From: Nostoc calcicola FACHB-3891
GTDB lineage: Bacteria; Cyanobacteriota; Cyanobacteriia; Cyanobacteriales; Nostocaceae
DNA length: 64,000 nucleotides
Direction of reading: 5' to 3'
NCBI RefSeq assembly: GCF_014697355.1
Contig: NZ_JACJRQ010000038.1
Location: forward strand, 1 to 64,000
Every line of letters starts with the position of its first letter. The first letter of the stretch is position 1. The notes below the pieces were generated by a model. It did not search any database and was not told where the DNA came from. It saw only the letters and a list, made by a program, of their open reading frames with translations. Shown here one piece after another: positions 44,363 through 51,996 of this stretch. Position numbers and translations under genes: made by a program.

Positions 44363-44687
44363 GGTTAACTTCCAGTAAGCTTTGATAACGAGCAAAGCCT
44401 CTTGTCCAAGCGGGAACGCCAATAAATTTACTTAAAAAGCTCCAACTTCTGCCACCAGTTAGTATCCACCAAGTTCCGATTCCCCAACCAGTCATTAGTA
44501 GTGTCCACAGCCATTTTTGAAATTCCTCTTGGAAAAGACCACCAAAAATCCCATTGATAATAAAGTAGGATGCTAAGGCGATTACTGTCCAAGGAAGAAT
44601 TTGGTCGGCAGGAATTGGTCCTAATGAAGGTTGGCTTCCTAGAACTTGGTTAACTGGACGAAATTCTTGTTCCCGCTCTTCAGACAT
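44316..44687 (-). CDS. VirB3-like small T4SS membrane protein
   Basis: A 123-residue protein with two membrane helices at about 31-52 and 58-77 and a very basic C-terminus (NRKTKRQRRRK). VirB3/TraL proteins are short, carry one or two helices and are encoded immediately before VirB4, as here; the two genes overlap. The N-terminal 25 residues are polar and may face the cytoplasm. Assignment is by position and topology. Confidence 0.65.
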   Translation of the reverse strand: MSEEREQEFRPVNQVLGSQPSLGPIPADQILPWTVIALASYFIINGIFGGLFQEEFQKWLWTLLMTGWGIGTWWILTGGRSWSFLSKFIGVPAWTRGFARYQSLLEVNHEAKNRKTKRQRRRK

Positions 44688-44702
44688 TTCTCAGGTTTTA
44701 AA

Positions 44703-45329
44703 TTATTTACTGCTATCGCCAATTACAAAGCGTGTGAGTACATCAGCAATAGTAACAGCTACAACGACTAATAGGGGAGTTCTGGCGATACTTTGCCAAT
44801 CTTCATCTTTCCGGACTGCGTTGATGACACCAACCAAAGAAATTGCAATATACAGCAAGAAAAGTGCCCGCAATATATTAAATATCAAACTTACTGCGGT
44901 GTCGCTACCACCACTGTTTGCTGTTGAACCATCAGTTGATGATAAAGTCTTTTTGAAAAACTTTTCCGCTTCGCCAAAAAACTGCGCTTGTGCAGGAGCC
45001 GCAAAGTAATCTAACCAAAATAAACTCAGGACGATCGCTGTTGCTAGGATTTGTAATATTATCAGCGATCGCCTTGGCAAATTCACCTGCTGCCCGATTT
45101 TGTGTGTGATGACTGCAATTAAACTACCAACAAGTAAACAAAATAACAGGATAGGACTTTTTAGGCTGATAACGCTTAAAAATACAGCACAAGCAATCAA
45201 AAAAGGTACAGATTCAACCAAAATAACCAGACTGGATTTCAATGCCAGTTTTAACTTATGAGATCCTATGGCTGCACTACCAGTTAAAGCTTTGAAAAAG
45301 TTTCTCTGGTGAGAACTTTGTCTAAACAT
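44703..45329 (-). CDS. VirB2-like pilin precursor with unusually long leader
   Basis: A 208-residue membrane protein. Residues 1-115 contain hydrophobic helices (about 32-52, 58-76, 88-108) ending in APAQAQ, a good signal-peptidase site. The rest (116-208) has the VirB2 pattern: a short amphipathic helix (FFGEAEKFFKKTL), a polar linker, a hydrophobic helix (about 145-171), a charged loop (VRKDEDWQS) and a second hydrophobic helix (about 184-204). A mature product of about 93 residues fits VirB2 pilins, slightly long. The leader is much longer than in normal VirB2, so two proteins may be fused. It is first in the minus-strand order VirB2-B3-B4. Confidence 0.65.
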   Translation of the reverse strand: MFRQSSHQRNFFKALTGSAAIGSHKLKLALKSSLVILVESVPFLIACAVFLSVISLKSPILLFCLLVGSLIAVITHKIGQQVNLPRRSLIILQILATAIVLSLFWLDYFAAPAQAQFFGEAEKFFKKTLSSTDGSTANSGGSDTAVSLIFNILRALFLLYIAISLVGVINAVRKDEDWQSIARTPLLVVVAVTIADVLTRFVIGDSSK

Positions 45330-46704
45330 TTGCTAATTTTCCTATGGTGTACTATGGGCGTTGGTGGTTTCAAATTTTACAGACAAGACAATTTTACATG
45401 ATTTAACATTTATTTTTCCTCAAATTATAAAGCTCAGCAAAGTTATACATCATAATACGATTTTTTATTAATTTAAGTTAACAGAATATTAATATTTATT
45501 TAATCAATGTGTCTATACCTTGAGAAACTAGGTTTTTAGCTCTTAACCATAACTGCTACAGTCTTCCTAAAGTTTTTCTTTGCCAGGGATTTTGTTTTAA
45601 CTATCAGTTTGAGGAATCCAGTGGTAATACCAGACAATCCTTAGTAGGATAGCGCTATTTAATTCCTCTAGCCAGAGTAAAGTCTCAATCCCTTGTCCAG
45701 AGATGTTTTGCTCGCTGGGCTTGAGCAGTTAACTTGCTGCCTCGCCTCAATTGTTACAACTTTGGGAAACAAATGAAGCCAACGGCTGCTGTATCCCATT
45801 TGCCATAGCTTTTGGGAATACTTTTAGAGATTATACTAGCATTACCATTCACATCCGTGTTAATCAGTCTACGGCCACTACCACTAAGTAGGCTACATTT
45901 TATGCTTTTAAGGGACTGACAAAAAATAAAATATCCAAAATTAATTACTTGTATATTTGTGACGGTGCAAGGTCTTGCGCCCCCATGATGTTTAATTGGA
46001 AATCCCTTAGCTAAATATTTAGAATGTTTAGAAATTCATTGATTGTCGATAAAAGATACTAAAACTTACGCATTGACAAAAAAGACCAAATACAAAATGT
46101 ATGTTTTATAAATGCTAAAACAACCCAATTTTCGGAATATACATAATGATTCATTTGTCAATAAAATAAATTATATTCTAAATTCATTGCAACGGTGAAA
46201 GTAAAATTTAATAAGCAAAATCATATATATACAGGCTATGGGCGAAAAATTCATATTTTACTCTGGTGAAATTAATAAATAGCAGTCACAAGCTAATTTT
46301 TAAAAGTTGCTATCAATGGCAGCAAAAGAATTAATTATTTTAATCTTTCCATAATGTAATCATGGTTGGGATTTTACCTTAACACTCTACTGTTTAAGTT
46401 CGTTGGGATATTCTGACAGCTATTACTCATAGCAGTCTTAGAAAAATCGTGAATCCCTTATTTTCTTTGATTTGCGCCTTCGCTATAGCCGATGGCAGGT
46501 TGCTGCGCGTCTATGTCAAAGAAAGTAATTTCATATTATTTGCTCTAATTTATTCATCAGTTTGTGCAAAATTGTGATTGATAAATAAGTTTTTTCATAC
46601 CAAATTTTTGGGTTTGACAGAAGCTTATTTTTAATCACTAGTTTGACAATTGATTTCGCTTTTTTCCAGGTCTAAATTCCCAAGTTAATTTCAAGGAGCT
46701 TGAC
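45330..46704. other. 1.4-kb gene-poor region
   Basis: Very AT-rich outside 45600-45910, with no intact gene. It contains a TnpB tail (see next entry), an element bounded by TAAGGGACTGAC (45908) and AATCCCTTAG (46012), and an inverted pair TTTCTTTGA (46462) / TCAAAGAAA (46524). It must contain the promoter of the T4SS-like block (leftward) and that of the PstS-like gene (rightward; AAGGAG at 46694). Confidence 0.6.
45754..45900 (-). pseudogene. TnpB (IS200/IS605) C-terminal remnant
   Basis: On the minus strand a short frame ends at a TAA (45754-45756) and reads LLSGSGRRLINTDVNGNASI then ISKSIPKSYGKW. The segment R-x-INADVNGA-NI in intact TnpB/IS1341 proteins is the conserved C-terminal RuvC/zinc-finger end; here it is RRLINTDVNGNASI. 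Nothing of the upstream domains is present. TnpB is an RNA-guided nuclease whose guide RNA overlaps this end, so remnants of that RNA could persist downstream. Confidence 0.6.
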
Positions 46705-48252
46705 ATGGCTTTTGATCGCGATCGCCAATCGAATAATTTGACAAGTTCAATTTCTGTACTTGCCATCACAATTAGCTTAGTAGCAGCTCAATCTGCTACT
46801 CAAAAATCTCTAGCTCAGTTCGCCACCAGTCCTGCTCCAACTGGAGTAACCCCCATAAATGGTGCTGGTGCAAGTACTGTAAATACTTTGTTTGTAGGTA
46901 CAGGGCTTAACTCAGCAGGACAGCCGAATCCATGTCCTTTTGGTCCCAAAGGCTCATGGTTTAACGTTTTCGGTGTTGGAAATACTGGTACAACAAATCC
47001 TTCGCCCCTTAATGCTGATGTCACATCTGTAGGCGCTGACACTTGCCCAGTTGGAACTTATGGCCCGGTAGTTAATAACGACACATTCAGATATGCTTCG
47101 GTTGGTAGTGGCGCAGGCGTAGCAGCTTTTTTCACTCCACCAGGTACACCTACTGTAGTTGTTGTTCCATCACGACCAACACCTGACAATAATGTTAACA
47201 TCGTGAGCGCAATATCTTTTGCAGCTACTGACGATCCTTTAGTAGGAACACAAATAGAACAAGTAGCTGCTGGTACTGCCGCTCAGCGTACTGGAAGTGG
47301 AAAAGCCATTCAAGTACCTGTGGTAGGTGTCGGAATTACCTTATCCTACAATCGTACTGGTCTGACCATACCAGCGGCTGGACTGAAGTTGTCACGAAAT
47401 ACTTACTGTGGTATTTTGAAAGGCACTATCACAAATTGGAACGATACCAGAATCAAAACTGATAACGACGGCACAACCATTGCAACTAATTTACCCATCA
47501 AAGTTGTACGTCGTAGTGACAATAGTGGTAGCACTTTTGTTTTAAGCACTCATCTCAACACTATATGTAAGACTGCTGCAACTCCAAATCTTCAAGCAGC
47601 TAATGTATGGGATAAAGGAGTCGGTAGTATCAGCACTTCAGGCACCGTACCCCCAACACCACCAGCCAACACAGTTGTTTGGCCAGGCGCCTTCCTATTT
47701 GCCTCAGGAGGTGGAGGTGTAGCCACTGCGATCGCAGCCAATAATGGTGCAATTGGTTATGTAGATAGTGCTACACGCTTGGCTAGAAGTTTACCTGCTG
47801 CGCTCTTACAGAACAAAGCAAATCTGACCAACTCCGCTGTTGCATACGTTGGTCCCACAACAACTGGAATTCAAAGCGCTTTGAGTGGTGGAGTCGTCGT
47901 CAAATATGGTAGCGCTCCCGTTAACAGACTGCTTAGAATTGATAATTTGGCCGATCCAACTGCTGTAACTGCCTATCCCCTTTCCACAGCAACTTACGCG
48001 CTGTTTTATGACGCATACCAAAACAATACTACAGGCAATTTGATCGCAACTCATCTTAGAACCTTCATCAACTGGGCTTTAGCAGATGCTACACAACCAG
48101 TTCCTCCCGCCACCAATTCCTCTAACCCCACTCCAGATCAGATAGCTATAAATCGGGGATATGCTCCTCTTCCCAATAGCATCAAAACCGTGGCTAGAAA
48201 TGTTGTGAATACTTGCGTAAATACTGTTGCGAATACTTCTCCTTGCATTTAA
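46705..48252 (+). CDS. PstS-family phosphate-binding-like exported protein
   Basis: A 515-residue exported protein. The signal peptide ends near LAQ/FA (about 38). Characteristic phosphate-binding-protein segments appear in order: GAGASTVNTLF (53), FRYASVGSGAG (128), ISFAATDDPL (170), LSYNRTGL (213), YCGILKGTITNWND (234), VVRRSDNSGSTFVLSTHL (266) and AIGYVDSA (350). These match PstS (GAGAS, SIGSG, GASDAPL, ITNWND, RSDGSGT, AIGYVE). The protein is longer than usual because of Gly/Asn/Thr-rich inserts. No pstCAB genes lie near, so it may be a DING-like or surface-exposed binding protein. AAGGAG precedes the ATG. Confidence 0.88.
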   Translation: MAFDRDRQSNNLTSSISVLAITISLVAAQSATQKSLAQFATSPAPTGVTPINGAGASTVNTLFVGTGLNSAGQPNPCPFGPKGSWFNVFGVGNTGTTNPSPLNADVTSVGADTCPVGTYGPVVNNDTFRYASVGSGAGVAAFFTPPGTPTVVVVPSRPTPDNNVNIVSAISFAATDDPLVGTQIEQVAAGTAAQRTGSGKAIQVPVVGVGITLSYNRTGLTIPAAGLKLSRNTYCGILKGTITNWNDTRIKTDNDGTTIATNLPIKVVRRSDNSGSTFVLSTHLNTICKTAATPNLQAANVWDKGVGSISTSGTVPPTPPANTVVWPGAFLFASGGGGVATAIAANNGAIGYVDSATRLARSLPAALLQNKANLTNSAVAYVGPTTTGIQSALSGGVVVKYGSAPVNRLLRIDNLADPTAVTAYPLSTATYALFYDAYQNNTTGNLIATHLRTFINWALADATQPVPPATNSSNPTPDQIAINRGYAPLPNSIKTVARNVVNTCVNTVANTSPCI

Positions 48253-48702
48253 ATCGACCTAGAAATCTGTTGGAGAATTCAGTTGTTAATTTAGTTGGCA
48301 CATCTTAACGACTATTAGCGGTGTTGCTGAATTTAAGTATGAAATTTCAAACTTTAACGGTTGAAACCTTTGTTTTTGTCCCTTTGTACGAAACCAAATT
48401 CATACTCTTAATCAGCAATGCCCTATTTAAGGTAATTTACTTAACTTTAAGTAATAAATACAAATTAATCTGTAATAAATACAACTATATTTTAAGTATG
48501 TTTAGCTACTTTAAAGTCAAATTTAATATAACCCTACTGTTAATAGTGACCAAATATCAATCGGTCAGAACAGTTGAAAAAAGTTCAACGGTCAACTATG
48601 TTATCATTAGATATGTTGAGAAATATTTTCGGTCATCTTAGTGACTATATGGAGGCCTCTCCGAATCTAAATCTCTACACACTTTGATTCTGGAGGTATT
48701 TT
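48253..48702. other. AT-rich intergenic region
   Basis: A 106-codon frame across 48321-48641 is Phe/Tyr/Asn/Lys-rich in the manner of random AT-rich DNA, has no good ribosome-binding site, and is not called. Nothing else is supported. Confidence 0.5.
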
Positions 48703-48789
48703 ATGTCAGTAGTTGACCTGAAAAATTTACTTTCGACTATTCCGAAAATTAAAATTTTTAGCGAAGTAAATTTACTAAAATACCTCTGA
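48703..48789 (+). CDS. possible 28-residue peptide with strong Shine-Dalgarno
   Basis: ATG at 48703 follows TGGAGG with 5-6 bases of spacing, the best such site in this stretch. The 28 codons read MSVVDLKNLLSTIPKIKIFS then EVNLLKYL, a plausible amphipathic helical peptide. It lies about 110 bases before the DUF3134 gene and could be a small protein or a leader peptide. The call rests only on the ribosome-binding site and the tidy frame. Confidence 0.35.
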   Translation: MSVVDLKNLLSTIPKIKIFSEVNLLKYL

Positions 48790-48901
48790 GAAAATGACAT
48801 ATATTACTGTCACAAATTTACATAACGGACAGTAAACTATGTCAAAAACCGAGATAGCATACGGTTACTACTTGAACTTATCTCAAAAGTGAGTTTTTTT
48901 T

Positions 48902-49135
48902 ATGCCTACAAGTCCTTTGCGTGAAGAACCTCGTAATCAGCGAGCGCCTGTAATTCGTACAAGTAATGAATTTATTCTTTTGGAATGGCTAAAGTCAACT
49001 GGTCGTCTCATAGAACGCGAACATCAAGAATCTGACTATCTCGGTGAAGTAGAAGAAATATCAGAAATGATAGATCTTGATGATATTCCTTACGATCATG
49101 ATGATGACGATGTAGATCTGGATTTAGAAGGTTAG
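48902..49135 (+). CDS. DUF3134 protein
   Basis: A 77-residue acidic protein restricted to cyanobacteria. The conserved pattern SPLREEPRNQ...VIRTSNEFILLEWLKSTGRLI and the EEISEMI segment match DUF3134. The tail is a run of Asp (YDHDDDDVDLDLEG). No function is known. There is no signal peptide. It stands alone. Confidence 0.88.
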   Translation: MPTSPLREEPRNQRAPVIRTSNEFILLEWLKSTGRLIEREHQESDYLGEVEEISEMIDLDDIPYDHDDDDVDLDLEG

Positions 49136-49169
49136 TACCACTTTGGGTAATTTGTAATTCTTAGAGCAG

Positions 49170-49210
49170 AATTCAGGAGTCAGAATTCTGAATTCTGAAT
49201 TCTGAATTCT
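49170..49210. repeat. TGAATTC heptamer array
   Basis: CAGAATTCAGGAGTCAGAATTCTGAATTCTG-type units between the DUF3134 gene and the convergent MltA gene, of the same family as the arrays inside the T4SS-like block. Confidence 0.85.
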
Positions 49211-49242
49211 TCTTCAAAATCCAAAATATGAAATGGTATAGT

Positions 49243-50505
49243 CTACTTCAGTAATAGATAAAATAATTGTCCATTACCAACTGTGACGCCAGCGCGATCG
49301 CCAGCTATTTTACCAGTACCTAAAAAATAATCTACTCTACCTGCACCTTTAATTGCGCCTCCGGTATCTTGGTCGAGAACATAGCGGCTAATAATTCGTT
49401 CTTCCATGTTTCCGGTAGAATTAACAAAGGGAATGGAAGCACGAATCAACGCCAAAGCACCAGGAGGCATGAGAGATTTATCTGTAGCGATAGAACGCTC
49501 TGCTGTTAGTGGTACATTAATAGAACCTTGGGCTGGTTCACCGTGGTTTTCTTGAAAAAAAACAAAGCTGCGATCGCGCGGAATATAAATATTTAATTCT
49601 TGGGGATATTTTTGGAAATAATCGAGAATAATTGGCATGGTCATACCTTGTAGCGGTAATTTGCCATCATTCGCTAATTCTCGCCCAATGCTTTTGTAAG
49701 TATAAGCAGTATTACCTGCATAACCTATGGTTGTTTGAGTTCCATCAGTTAGTTGAAGTTTGGCTGAACCTTGAATTTGAACCATATATGGTTCAAGGCG
49801 ATCGCGGAACCAAAACAATTCTAAGCCTCGCAATTTACCTTTTGCGCCTTGTAAACCATCTGCTCCTTCTAATTGTAGGCGTGTAGGATGAGGTTTAGAC
49901 CAGGAGTTGAAATCAGGAGGTAATCGATAAACCGGATAGCGATATTCTGCTGTGGGGACGCGACTGGCGGCGTAAAGCGGTTCATAGTAGGCGGTGAATA
50001 AAACGGCACCTTTGCGATCTTTCCCGACTGATTGGTAATAAACAAATTCTCGTTCTATGGCTGTATGTAACTCTGTTGGAGAATTAGTTTTTAATAAAAT
50101 TTCGCGGAATCTTTGCAAACTTTTGAATACGCGATCGCGGTTAATTCCAGCCACGGGATACTTTTGGTAAGCAGCCGCAGCATTAGAAGTTTGGAGGTAT
50201 TGTAAACTGCGATCGATAGCTGTTAATAATCCCTTTTTATCTGGTATTTTTCCATAAATAACCTCATCCAAACAAGAAGCATCACCCTGACAACAAGTAA
50301 CTGGTTTCCTTTGGATCAATACTGGTTTTGGTTTTTCATCTGTCAACGACACTGGTATATCCCACTTCTTCACCCGACATTCTGGCGAACTGAGTTTTGG
50401 ATTCGCCAAAGATTGTATCCTCAACAAAGAAATTGACAGAACTACAATTACACTAATCGCCAGAAAATTATTAAATTTTACTAACTCAGCAAATATCTTT
50501 TTCAT
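49243..50505 (-). CDS. mltA: MltA-type lytic transglycosylase
   Basis: About 420 residues from the ATG for MKKIFAELVK (50505); a longer frame starts at 50553 inside repeat-like DNA. It has a signal peptide or anchor (about 10-35). The MltA domain is at about 150-320 (VLFTAYYEPLYAASR, QLTDGTQTTIGYAGN) and the 3D domain at about 340-415, with conserved aspartates in YVLDQDTGGAIKGAGRVDYF. It cleaves peptidoglycan strands in the periplasm. MltA proteins are structurally unrelated to the Slt-type enzyme at 9659. A CCxGDASC cysteine cluster near residue 70 is unusual and may form disulfides. Confidence 0.93.
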   Translation of the reverse strand: MKKIFAELVKFNNFLAISVIVVLSISLLRIQSLANPKLSSPECRVKKWDIPVSLTDEKPKPVLIQRKPVTCCQGDASCLDEVIYGKIPDKKGLLTAIDRSLQYLQTSNAAAAYQKYPVAGINRDRVFKSLQRFREILLKTNSPTELHTAIEREFVYYQSVGKDRKGAVLFTAYYEPLYAASRVPTAEYRYPVYRLPPDFNSWSKPHPTRLQLEGADGLQGAKGKLRGLELFWFRDRLEPYMVQIQGSAKLQLTDGTQTTIGYAGNTAYTYKSIGRELANDGKLPLQGMTMPIILDYFQKYPQELNIYIPRDRSFVFFQENHGEPAQGSINVPLTAERSIATDKSLMPPGALALIRASIPFVNSTGNMEERIISRYVLDQDTGGAIKGAGRVDYFLGTGKIAGDRAGVTVGNGQLFYLLLK

Positions 50506-50583
50506 CAAATTTAGACTACAAAAATTTTCCCATTCCCCACTCCCTGTCTTCACCCAGAAATTTTCGGTTAGTTGCTAATCCTG

Positions 50584-51909
50584 TTATTCATTCATATTCC
50601 GATAAGTAGCCACTGCTGAAGGCGATATGCGGTTCAAATATCGGAATATCCAATATTTGAAAATGGTATCTAAAATCACTGGAAATGTGGCAATAAATAA
50701 GAATATAAAATCTCGATTTGCTGGTAATCCCCAATGGCGCGATACACCTTCTAAAAGTACTTCCCAGCCGTGAGGAGAGTGGAAACCGACAAATATATCG
50801 GTAAACAAAATGATAATAAATGCCTTAGCACTGTCACTCAGCCCATAAACAATATGATCGAAGAAATCTTTCACCACAGCAATAGAAGATTTGCTCGCGA
50901 TCATCAGCCAGATAAAAGCAATCACAGAGAAAACATCTGCAAAAACATTTTTAATGGAATTAGAGCTTTCCTGGCGAAATTCTTCAGCAATCTCTGTCGC
51001 CTTATCTTTTAGTTCTATTTCCATATTCTCAGGCGACAATGGAGGTGCATTACCGATCATATTTTCAAACTTGATTCTTTCTTCAAATCTTTGTAGTTCT
51101 CCCAGCGCTTCTTCTTCCATCTCCGAATTCAAGAATACCTGCACTTGCTCAGCAGTTCTAAATCGGTCAACAACTGGACCTACTACAAAAGCTTTTGCTA
51201 TTTGATGCGTCAAAAGTGGTACTATAACTAAGAGTAAAATAAATCTGATAGATATTATTGTTCTTCTTTGAGCCTGACGAAAACTCTGAATTACTTCTTC
51301 TTCAGAATTAGGGTCTAATTCAACTTGCAAACGACTGATAGTACTTAAAATAGAACGGGGTAAAACGCCCATTGTATCGGTTTTACCCTTTGATTTTTTA
51401 TCGGATCTTTTCTCCACATCTTTAGTTGATATCTTAGGCGGTAATACTGGAGTAATTGCTGAATCAATTGGTGCAGTTGGAGGTTTCACCACTACAGCTT
51501 TAGAAGTCACTTGTTCGGGAACTGTTGTGTATTTAGATATAACTCCATCGATAAAATTGAGCCTTTCTAAAACGAAAGAAGCACTGAGGTATTCTATACC
51601 TGCTTTATCAGCAGCTTTTTGATTTTCTTCATCCAGAAACCAACGGCTAGCTCTAAATTCTGTAAGCCGCATCCTAGCAGTTTTTAATAGCTTGTTTAAG
51701 TCTGACTCAAAATAATCCATGACAGTGTTACTGTACATGGCTGAGTCAATGTCTATTTTATTACCATTAAAATGCTTATCTTCTATTTCCTTTATCTTTA
51801 ATGCTGCATCGTAAGCTTCATTTAAAGAACGTTCAGGAGTTTGTAAGTACCGTCGATAAGCAGCAAGGAGGAAAGAATAGATTTTTTGGCTAAAAACAAA
51901 GTTTTTCAT
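50584..51909 (-). CDS. pxcA: proton extrusion protein PxcA (CemA family)
   Basis: A 441-residue inner-membrane protein needed for light-driven proton extrusion in cyanobacteria, homologue of plastid CemA. The soluble N-terminal half (1-180) is helical and charged. Membrane helices are at about 218-240, 325-345, 365-390 and 405-425. The C-terminal family signature is HSPHGWEVLLEGVSRHWGLP with FPVILDTIFKYWIFRYLNRI. The start is taken at the ATG of MKNFVFSQK; a TTG three codons earlier is less likely. It is divergent from the P-loop protein at 51997. Confidence 0.93.
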   Translation of the reverse strand: MKNFVFSQKIYSFLLAAYRRYLQTPERSLNEAYDAALKIKEIEDKHFNGNKIDIDSAMYSNTVMDYFESDLNKLLKTARMRLTEFRASRWFLDEENQKAADKAGIEYLSASFVLERLNFIDGVISKYTTVPEQVTSKAVVVKPPTAPIDSAITPVLPPKISTKDVEKRSDKKSKGKTDTMGVLPRSILSTISRLQVELDPNSEEEVIQSFRQAQRRTIISIRFILLLVIVPLLTHQIAKAFVVGPVVDRFRTAEQVQVFLNSEMEEEALGELQRFEERIKFENMIGNAPPLSPENMEIELKDKATEIAEEFRQESSNSIKNVFADVFSVIAFIWLMIASKSSIAVVKDFFDHIVYGLSDSAKAFIIILFTDIFVGFHSPHGWEVLLEGVSRHWGLPANRDFIFLFIATFPVILDTIFKYWIFRYLNRISPSAVATYRNMNE

Positions 51910-51996
51910 TGCAGACAATCATCCAGCATTATTTGGTGATTCTTAACCTTAAGTTAACGCACGAGGTATACTAGCAAATCTACAAGGAGAAAGTTT

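Noticed and set aside
48321..48641. 106-codon AT-rich frame
   Set aside because: Residue use (Phe, Tyr, Lys, Asn, Ile) is that of random AT-rich DNA, with no ribosome-binding site or domain.
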